A DNA stretch of 21,218 nucleotides from JAWXCM01 sp034408745 (GTDB lineage Bacteria; Acidobacteriota; Terriglobia; Bryobacterales; Bryobacteraceae): assembly GCA_034408745.1 (NCBI GenBank), contig JAWXCM010000163.1:1-21218 (forward strand), given 5' to 3'. Made by a program: the position numbers and the translations under genes. The notes beneath the pieces were generated by a model that was not told where the DNA came from, did not search any database, and was given only the letters and a program-made list of their open reading frames with translations. Positions 16,399 through 21,218 of this stretch are shown here, piece after piece; position 1 is the stretch's first letter, and each line of letters begins with the position of its first letter.

Positions 16399-16929
16399 TC
16401 ATGTCCCGGGCCTGCGCACCTGACAGGCAAGCAAACCGGCAACGGTCAACGCGTCGAGGATTTCTCCGCGGAAAATCATGTCAAGGCAGGTATCTACAGC
16501 CACCCAGCTGATTTCCACAACCTCGGCGTCATTGGGTGCAAACGGTGCTGCAACCTCGACCTTTTCGGAATAGAACAAGGAGGTCCGGTTGTCAAAATTG
16601 TCGAGTCCCGGGTAATACACCACCAGGGGTTTCAGTTCGCTGCACCGGATCCCTGTTTCTTCCACGCATTCGCGCACGGCGGCTACTTCCGGCGATTCGC
16701 CAGCGTCAACACGGCCTCCCGGGATTTCCCAGGAATAGCCGTCGATGAGAAAACGGTACTGCCGGGTCATCAGCACGCAGCCGTCGCGCAAGGCCACGAT
16801 GCCGGCGCGGGGGCCGAGATCAACGACGTAATAATCCTTGTGGAAAGCGCCGAAATCAGCCCGGGTATGGCGGATGTCCATGAACCGGTTGCTGTAGTCC
16901 AGCTTGGGCGGCGTAGTGGTCTTTTTCAT
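16399..16929 (-). CDS. Nudix hydrolase (ADP-ribose pyrophosphatase-like)
   Basis: Cytosolic hydrolase of 176 residues with a complete Nudix box: G72-x5-E78-x7-R86-E87-x-x-E90-E91-x-G93, which binds the metal ions. MTRQYRFLIDGYSWEIPGG just before the box is typical of the ADP-ribose/nucleotide-sugar pyrophosphatase group, so hydrolysis of a nucleoside-diphosphate sugar is the best guess. In this setting it may remove dead-end or surplus nucleotide sugars. The gene lies 15 bases after the LPG-synthase-like gene on the same strand and is probably cotranscribed with it. Confidence 0.9.
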   Translation of the reverse strand: MKKTTTPPKLDYSNRFMDIRHTRADFGAFHKDYYVVDLGPRAGIVALRDGCVLMTRQYRFLIDGYSWEIPGGRVDAGESPEVAAVRECVEETGIRCSELKPLVVYYPGLDNFDNRTSLFYSEKVEVAAPFAPNDAEVVEISWVAVDTCLDMIFRGEILDALTVAGLLACQVRRPGT

Positions 16930-16944
16930 GGACAGAATTGCTTT

Positions 16945-17958
16945 TCAGGGAAGCGGCCCGGTCTGCGGTTTCACCGGGAGCGTCTTGCCCCTGGAGGCAA
17001 ACCAGATCAATCCGCCCGGCAGGCTGACGAAGATCAGGCACAGCCCGAAACAGATAGACAGCGCGAGGCTCTGATGGGACGGCACATCGACGACGGCGAG
17101 TGCGGCCACCATGGCGCCTTCCCTGACCCCCCATCCCGCAATCGAAATCGGCAGCATCGACAAAAACAGTACGATCGGCATGAACACGAAGTAATGTCCC
17201 AGAGCCATGTGTATGGACAGCCCCTGCCCCAAGGTGTACAGCACCAGGACATTGATGACCTGGATCAGCACCGAGAGGCCGAGCACATACAGCGCCCCGC
17301 GACGGCTGCGCATGATGTCCAGCCCGAGCGAGGCAAACCGCCAGAGCCCGCCGACTATGCGTCCGGTCCTGATCCGCTGCGGCAGGCGGCGCAGCACAAA
17401 TACCGAAAAAATCCCCGCCAGCACGCCGGCCGCGATCAGCAACAGGCCCAGTTTCATTTCAATGCTCTGCAGCATCGGCACCAGCAGGGGGATCGTCACC
17501 AGCACAATGACGACAACGCCCGCGAATCCGGAAATCCGGTCGAGGAGTACGCTTTTTGTCGCTGTGGCGGCGGGAATATGGGTGCGGATCATGCGCCAGA
17601 TGCGCATGGCATCACCACCGATAAAGGAAATAAGCGTCTGACTGAAAAACGCACCGACCATGATCGCATCAAGGGCCGCAGTCAGGCGATACTTCTGGCC
17701 CATCTGGCCAAGCAACTCGCGCAGGCGATAGGAGCCGATGACGAACTGCAGAAACAGCATGGTTACCGCGGCCAGCAGCGCGGTGTAGGGGATCGCGGCC
17801 AGCGTTGCCCAGGCGCTGGAGAGGTCAATTTTGCGAAAGGCATACCACACCAGCCCGATCAATAACGCGATCTTGACCAGCAGTAGCAGATACTTTGTTG
17901 TTATATGGAGTGGGCGCACAAAAGCCGTGACTATACCTGCTCGCTTCCCTGCTCTCAA
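16945..17958 (-). CDS. LPG-synthase-TM (UPF0104/PF03706-type) membrane protein
   Basis: Integral membrane protein of up to 337 residues with about eight helices. The family signatures FIGGDAMRIWRM in the first half and LPISIAGWGVREGAM in the second half are clear. The domain occurs as the flippase part of MprF and as a stand-alone protein in glycan and hopanoid clusters; with no synthase domain attached, a role in moving or anchoring a lipid-linked molecule is the likeliest inference. The longest reading starts at TTG 17958. GTG 17919, 13 residues inside, gives a more usual N-terminus (RPLHITTKYLLLLVK) and may be the true start; neither has a good ribosome-binding site. Confidence 0.85.
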   Translation of the reverse strand: MRAGKRAGIVTAFVRPLHITTKYLLLLVKIALLIGLVWYAFRKIDLSSAWATLAAIPYTALLAAVTMLFLQFVIGSYRLRELLGQMGQKYRLTAALDAIMVGAFFSQTLISFIGGDAMRIWRMIRTHIPAATATKSVLLDRISGFAGVVVIVLVTIPLLVPMLQSIEMKLGLLLIAAGVLAGIFSVFVLRRLPQRIRTGRIVGGLWRFASLGLDIMRSRRGALYVLGLSVLIQVINVLVLYTLGQGLSIHMALGHYFVFMPIVLFLSMLPISIAGWGVREGAMVAALAVVDVPSHQSLALSICFGLCLIFVSLPGGLIWFASRGKTLPVKPQTGPLP

Positions 17959-18042
17959 CCTTGGCGGACGGCGGCGAGGCCCGGGCCGGCACGCATAAAT
18001 CGGCGCTTTTATGCACTACCGGAACGTATGGCGCGTACGATT

Positions 18043-18051
18043 TGGTAAAAT
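18043..18051 (+). promoter_or_regulatory. Possible extended -10 promoter for the E1-alpha/E1-beta genes
   Basis: TGGTAAAAT matches the TG-n-TATAAT extended -10 form, about 48 bases ahead of the E1-alpha ATG, in the 140-base divergent gap. No convincing -35 hexamer is seen at 17 bases upstream. The rest of this gap shows nothing else I can name, except a CCGCCCTA motif at 18072-18079. Confidence 0.35.
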
Positions 18052-18098
18052 AATCACAGATTCCCGTCCCCCCGCCCTAAATATCAACAGGATCAAAC

Positions 18099-19118
18099 AT
18101 GGGTGCCATACCGACATTCGAAGTACCGGACTCTTCGCGCGCGAGCACATTGTCGCCGGATCTCGAAATCAGCCTCTACCGCAACATGCTGCGTGTGCGC
18201 AACGTCGAGGAAACCCTCGCTGAACTGTACAAAGAAAAGGAAATGCGCACCCCTACGCATTTCGGCGTCGGACAGGAAGGCATTGCGGTAGGTGTCTGCG
18301 ATGCCTTGCGCATTGACGACGTGGTCTACACCCATCACCGCTGCCATACGCATTACCTCGCCAAAGGCGGCAGCCTGCTCGGCCTGGTCGCCGAACTCTA
18401 TGGCCGCGAAGCCGGCTGTTCGCGCGGGCGTGGCGGCTCGGTGCACCTGACCGACCGCAGTGTCGGTATGCTCGGCAGCAGCCCGATCCTCGGCGAAGGC
18501 ATAGCGCTCGCTGCAGGCAGCGCTCTGGCCTTCCAGATGGACGGCGTCGACCGGGTGGCGACCAGCTTTTTCGGCGAAGGCACCTTTGACGAAGGCATTG
18601 TTTATGAGTGTTTCAACTATGCCTCGGTGAACAAACTGCCGGTCCTGTTTGTCTGCGAAAACAATTTTTACGCCACCGAGAGCCCGGTCGAAGTGCGCCA
18701 GCCCTCGGGCACGCAACTCATCGACCGCGCGCGGGCATTCAAGATCGACGCGCAAAAAATAGACGGCAATGACGTGATCGCCGTTTACGAAGCGACGCGG
18801 AGTGCAGTCGAGCGGATCCGTAAGGGTGGCGGGCCTTTTTTCCTCGAATGCGAAACCTACCGCTGGCTGGAGCATGTCGGTCCCATGTATGACCACGAGC
18901 TCAAGCGGACCTACCGTTCACAGGAAGAGGTTGAGGCCTGGATCAAGCGCTGCCCGGTGACGCGTGCTGCACGTCGCCTGCTTGATCGCGGCATCGCCAC
19001 GCAGGCTCAGCTCGACGGCTGGCTTGCCGAGGTCAAGGCCGAAATGGACCGCGTCGTTGCCGAGGCCAAGGCCTCACCCTGGCCTGACGCATCCACCCTG
19101 TTCGAAAACGTCTATTAA
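18099..19118 (+). CDS. ThDP-dependent 2-oxoacid dehydrogenase E1 component, alpha subunit
   Basis: Subunit of 339 residues, the usual E1-alpha length. THHRCHTHYLAKG (78-90) carries the active-site loop histidines. RGRGGSVHLTD (110-119) and the ThDP/Mg motif GEG-x26-NN (159-189) are intact; Glu in place of Asp in this motif also occurs in branched-chain 2-oxoacid dehydrogenases. In a full complex, E1 decarboxylates a 2-oxoacid and passes the acyl group to lipoyl-E2; no E2 or E3 lies in the window, so a non-oxidative role, such as acyl or aldehyde transfer in glycan synthesis, is possible. AGGA at 18089-18092 sits six bases ahead of the ATG. E1-beta follows after 26 bases. Confidence 0.92.
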   Translation: MGAIPTFEVPDSSRASTLSPDLEISLYRNMLRVRNVEETLAELYKEKEMRTPTHFGVGQEGIAVGVCDALRIDDVVYTHHRCHTHYLAKGGSLLGLVAELYGREAGCSRGRGGSVHLTDRSVGMLGSSPILGEGIALAAGSALAFQMDGVDRVATSFFGEGTFDEGIVYECFNYASVNKLPVLFVCENNFYATESPVEVRQPSGTQLIDRARAFKIDAQKIDGNDVIAVYEATRSAVERIRKGGGPFFLECETYRWLEHVGPMYDHELKRTYRSQEEVEAWIKRCPVTRAARRLLDRGIATQAQLDGWLAEVKAEMDRVVAEAKASPWPDASTLFENVY

Positions 19119-19129
19119 CCGCCCTATCG
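19118..19129 (+). repeat. Left arm of a 12-base inverted repeat flanking E1-beta
   Basis: ACCGCCCTATCG begins on the last base of the E1-alpha stop codon. It is the exact reverse complement of 20181-20192, just after the E1-beta stop. Confidence 0.65.
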
Positions 19130-19144
19130 ACCAGCGACTACACC

Positions 19145-20179
19145 ATGCGCAAGATCAAATACTCCCAGGCACTCTCCGAGGCCACCGTTCAGTCGATGGA
19201 GCGGGACCCGAACATATTCATGACCGGCATCGCGGTTGATTATCCCTCCGGTATTTTCGGATCCACGACCGAAGCCACCAAGCGCTTCGGCCCGAAGCGC
19301 GTGTTTGACGCGCCGGCCATGGAAAACGCGCTGACAGGGATCGCCATCGGCGCCGCCGCCGTCGGCAAGCGCCCGATCATTGTCCACCCGCGCAATGACT
19401 TCATGTTCCTCGCCTTCGACATGATGATCAACCTCGCAGCCAAGTGGAAATACATGTATGGCGGCAATGCGGGCAGTGTTCCCATTGTCGTGCGCGCGGT
19501 CATCGGCAAGGGCTGGGGGCAGGGCGCCAGCCACTCGCAGAGCCTGCAGTCGGTGCTGGCACATTTCCCGGGGCTGAATGTCGTGATGCCGGCGTTTCCC
19601 GCCGATGCCAAGGGCCTGCTGATGAGCGCTCTGACGCATGACAGCCCGGTAATCATGCTGGAGCACCGCACCCTCTATGACACTGAAGGCGACGTCCCCG
19701 AAGAGCCGTATTTCACGCCCATCGGCAAGGCCGCGGTAGTGCGCGAAGGCAAGGACGTCACCATCGTCGCGACCTCGTTCATGGCCTACGAAGCGCTGCA
19801 TGCCGCGGAGCAATTGGAAAAGGAGGGCATCAGCGCCGAAGTGGTCGACGTGCGCAGCATCCGTCCGCTCGATGAAGAAACCATTCTGCAGTCGATCCGC
19901 AAGACCGGCCGGCTCATCGTTGCCGACACCAGTTGGGAACTCTGCGGTTTCAGCAGCGAAGTTGCTGCGCTGGCGGCAGAGAAGGCATTCAACCACCTCA
20001 AGGCGCCGGTGCGCCGCATCAATGTGGCGAATTGCCCGGCACCGGTTTCGCAGCCGCTGGAAAAAGCGTTCTATCCGACGGCCACCACCATTGCCAAGGC
20101 TGCCCTCGCCATGCTCGGCAAACATTCAAGTGCATTCGGCGATATCGACAGAGAGGACAATTTCAAGGGACCTTATTGA
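19145..20179 (+). CDS. ThDP-dependent 2-oxoacid dehydrogenase E1 component, beta subunit
   Basis: Subunit of 344 residues that pairs with the preceding E1-alpha to form an alpha2beta2 enzyme. The N-terminal half has DAPAMENALTGIAIGAA with the ThDP-activating Glu60, and HSQSLQSVLAHFPGLNVVMP, the usual substrate-channel region. The C-terminal transketolase_C domain begins near EGKDVTIVATS and contains EVVDVRSIRPLDEETI. A C-terminal tail after residue 325 (SAFGDIDREDNFKGPY) extends slightly past the usual family end. The gene is bounded by a 12-base perfect inverted repeat. Together with E1-alpha it represents a second ThDP enzyme in this cluster, distinct from the acetolactate-synthase-like protein. 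Confidence 0.92.
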   Translation: MRKIKYSQALSEATVQSMERDPNIFMTGIAVDYPSGIFGSTTEATKRFGPKRVFDAPAMENALTGIAIGAAAVGKRPIIVHPRNDFMFLAFDMMINLAAKWKYMYGGNAGSVPIVVRAVIGKGWGQGASHSQSLQSVLAHFPGLNVVMPAFPADAKGLLMSALTHDSPVIMLEHRTLYDTEGDVPEEPYFTPIGKAAVVREGKDVTIVATSFMAYEALHAAEQLEKEGISAEVVDVRSIRPLDEETILQSIRKTGRLIVADTSWELCGFSSEVAALAAEKAFNHLKAPVRRINVANCPAPVSQPLEKAFYPTATTIAKAALAMLGKHSSAFGDIDREDNFKGPY

Positions 20180-20180
20180 A

Positions 20181-20192
20181 CGATAGGGCGGT
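20181..20192 (-). repeat. Right arm of the 12-base inverted repeat flanking E1-beta
   Basis: CGATAGGGCGGT starts two bases after the E1-beta stop codon and is the exact reverse complement of 19118-19129. No matching stem with a nearby partner is seen, so it is not a local hairpin. Confidence 0.65.
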
Positions 20193-20206
20193 CCACAAGC
20201 GGCATG

Positions 20207-20223
20207 AATTATTGTAAATAATT
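20207..20223. promoter_or_regulatory. AT-rich 17-base palindrome ahead of the second membrane/winged-helix module
   Basis: AATTATT-GTA-AATAATT is a perfect palindrome with a three-base centre. It lies in an A+T-rich patch (about 20205-20241) that stands out from the GC-rich surroundings, 19 bases ahead of the TTG start of the next gene. It could be an operator or part of a promoter; no clear -35/-10 pair was found. Confidence 0.45.
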
Positions 20224-20230
20224 GATTTTA

Positions 20231-20235
20231 AAGGA
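20231..20235 (+). promoter_or_regulatory. Ribosome-binding site supporting a TTG start
   Basis: AAGGA lies six bases ahead of TTG 20242. There is no ATG or GTG before the first hydrophobic segment, so this site fixes the start. Confidence 0.6.
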
Positions 20236-20241
20236 TAATTT

Positions 20242-20745
20242 TTGCTGACTGCCTTCGCTGTATATCTCGCCGCCCATCTCGCTGCCTATATTGCCGGGCT
20301 GCGCCGCCTGGCCCTGCTGCGCACCGAAAAGGGCATCTTCCTCTACCACTTCAGTTCGGCCGTCTTCACCGGACTGGCCGCAGTCGTCGCAGCATTTAGC
20401 TACCCGGAGGATTTCGGATTCGCCGGCTGCGTCCTCGTCCTCAGCGTACACGGCATCTACAGCCTGTCATTCCTCGAACTCTGGTCATTGGCGCAGGGGG
20501 GGTATTCGCTTTCGATCATTGCCGGAGTGGCGGAAGCCGAGGGCAAAGGCACGGCTCCGGATTTCTCGGCTCTGACAGCGATAGGTGAAGGTAAGTTGGC
20601 CGGGCGTATTGCTGCTCTGGAGAAACTGCAGTTGATCGCAAAATCCGGCGAACACCTTGGCCTCACGCCACGCGGCGTCACGGTGGCACGGATGCTTCAT
20701 GGACTCAGGCAGTGGGTCGATCCCGGCGTGCCCGGTCGAGGCTGA
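20242..20745 (+). CDS. Small membrane protein with C-terminal winged-helix-like domain, module copy 2, gene A
   Basis: Unrecognised 167-residue protein with hydrophobic segments at about 3-23, 32-52 and 59-82, then a soluble region (88-155) of winged-helix pattern. It has a helix GYSLSIIAGVAEAEG, a second helix, a recognition-like helix KLAGRIAALEKLQ and a hairpin closing with GLTPRGVTVARM. It matches the product of 9173-9673 in length, layout and C-terminal sequence, so the two are paralogues. It is followed three bases later by a gene that corresponds to the second member of the first module. TTG start with a good ribosome-binding site. Function unknown. Confidence 0.75.
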   Translation: MLTAFAVYLAAHLAAYIAGLRRLALLRTEKGIFLYHFSSAVFTGLAAVVAAFSYPEDFGFAGCVLVLSVHGIYSLSFLELWSLAQGGYSLSIIAGVAEAEGKGTAPDFSALTAIGEGKLAGRIAALEKLQLIAKSGEHLGLTPRGVTVARMLHGLRQWVDPGVPGRG

Positions 20746-20748
20746 CGC

Positions 20749-21218
20749 ATGGCGATTCTCCTGGCGATTGTTGTCTTTGCGTTTGCGATCCTTCTCCATG
20801 GATTGGCGATGCGGAGCCCCATGCGGCTGGACTCGGTACGACGGTTTTTGCTGGTCGGGATTCCGCTGGGTCTGGCGTTGGCCGCGGCATCCCTGAATCT
20901 GTTCGGATTTACGGTTCAGGGCTTCGCGGCAATTGCGTTTTACGCCCTGCTCTGCGAACTCTACATGTTCAGTTTTACGCTGGTGCTAAGCAGTATTTCC
21001 GCGACACTGCTGATCATGCTGAGGAATGAACCCATCGACACGCGCGCGCTCGCTTCTGTCTATGATCCCGAAGAAATGGTTCAACTCAGGCTGAACCGGC
21101 TGTTGAACAATGGATTTCTCGACAAGGTACAAGGGCAGCTTATCGTGACTGCGCAGGGTATGAATTACCACAGGGCTTTTACGACTCTCCGTGTTTTTTT
21201 CGGGCACGGGCACGGGCA
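20749..21218 (+). CDS. Small membrane protein with C-terminal winged-helix-like domain, module copy 2, gene B (3' partial)
   Basis: Open frame from ATG 20749 to the right edge with no stop, 156 residues visible. Hydrophobic segments lie at about 1-20, 33-52 and 59-90 (probably one or two helices). The soluble end has IDTRALASVYDPEEM, a helix VQLRLNRLLNNGFL and a hairpin DKVQGQLIVTAQG, the same pattern as the product of 9678-10196. Given the 172-residue length of that partner, only a few codons are probably missing. It begins three bases after gene A of this module, so the pair is most likely co-translated. No function can be assigned. Confidence 0.7.
   Translation, partial: MAILLAIVVFAFAILLHGLAMRSPMRLDSVRRFLLVGIPLGLALAAASLNLFGFTVQGFAAIAFYALLCELYMFSFTLVLSSISATLLIMLRNEPIDTRALASVYDPEEMVQLRLNRLLNNGFLDKVQGQLIVTAQGMNYHRAFTTLRVFFGHGHG

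Noticed and set aside
16369..17865. Long open frame of 498 codons on the + strand
   Set aside because: It lies antisense to the Nudix and LPG-synthase-like genes, which have clear family motifs. The predicted protein is rich in Gln, His and Arg with no recognisable domain, typical of a shadow frame in high-GC DNA.
18573..18665. GEG instead of GDG in the E1-alpha ThDP/Mg motif
   Set aside because: Glu at this position is also found in branched-chain 2-oxoacid dehydrogenase E1-alpha subunits, and the spacing to NN is normal, so it does not suggest loss of activity.

Overview
This window is a dense glycan and nucleotide-sugar gene cluster from a high-GC (about 60% by eye) Gram-negative bacterium. 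It is probably a proteobacterium, perhaps beta- or gamma-; that is an inference from composition, frequent GTG/TTG starts and the gene families present, not from a marker gene. I see no rRNA, tRNA, CRISPR array, transposase or phage gene. No gap longer than about 140 bases lacks a gene.

Region 1 (2-8311, + strand) is a tightly packed, partly overlapping run of sugar-modifying enzymes: a cytidylyltransferase-PfkB kinase fusion (5' end outside the window), a Gfo/Idh/MocA oxidoreductase, an NAD-dependent epimerase, a UDP-glucose-dehydrogenase-like protein without its catalytic cysteine, a second paralogous epimerase, a classical SDR, and an acetolactate-synthase-like ThDP enzyme. Region 2 (8311-14029, + strand) carries decoration and assembly genes: an FkbM methyltransferase, two small three-helix membrane proteins with winged-helix-like C-termini, a GT2 glycosyltransferase, a GtrA-like protein, two class I methyltransferases and a DMT/EamA transporter. 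Region 3 (17958-14065, - strand) has an LPG-synthase-TM (PF03706-type) membrane protein, a Nudix hydrolase and a 740-residue GT-C-like membrane glycosyltransferase. Region 4 (18099-21218, + strand) has E1-alpha and E1-beta subunits of a 2-oxoacid-dehydrogenase-type ThDP enzyme without E2 or E3, then a second copy of the small membrane/winged-helix gene pair, cut by the window end.

Taken together, the genes look like a pathway that phosphorylates and nucleotide-activates an unusual polyol or sugar, remodels it with several NAD-dependent enzymes, and perhaps lengthens or branches it by ThDP chemistry. The unit is then methylated, transferred to a lipid carrier, flipped and attached to a surface glycan. 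The product cannot be named from sequence alone. The most unusual points are the Cys-less UGDH-like enzyme between two epimerase paralogues that lack the usual Lys, two separate ThDP systems in one cluster, the twice-occurring two-gene membrane/winged-helix module, and several perfect inverted repeats in the short intergenic gaps.
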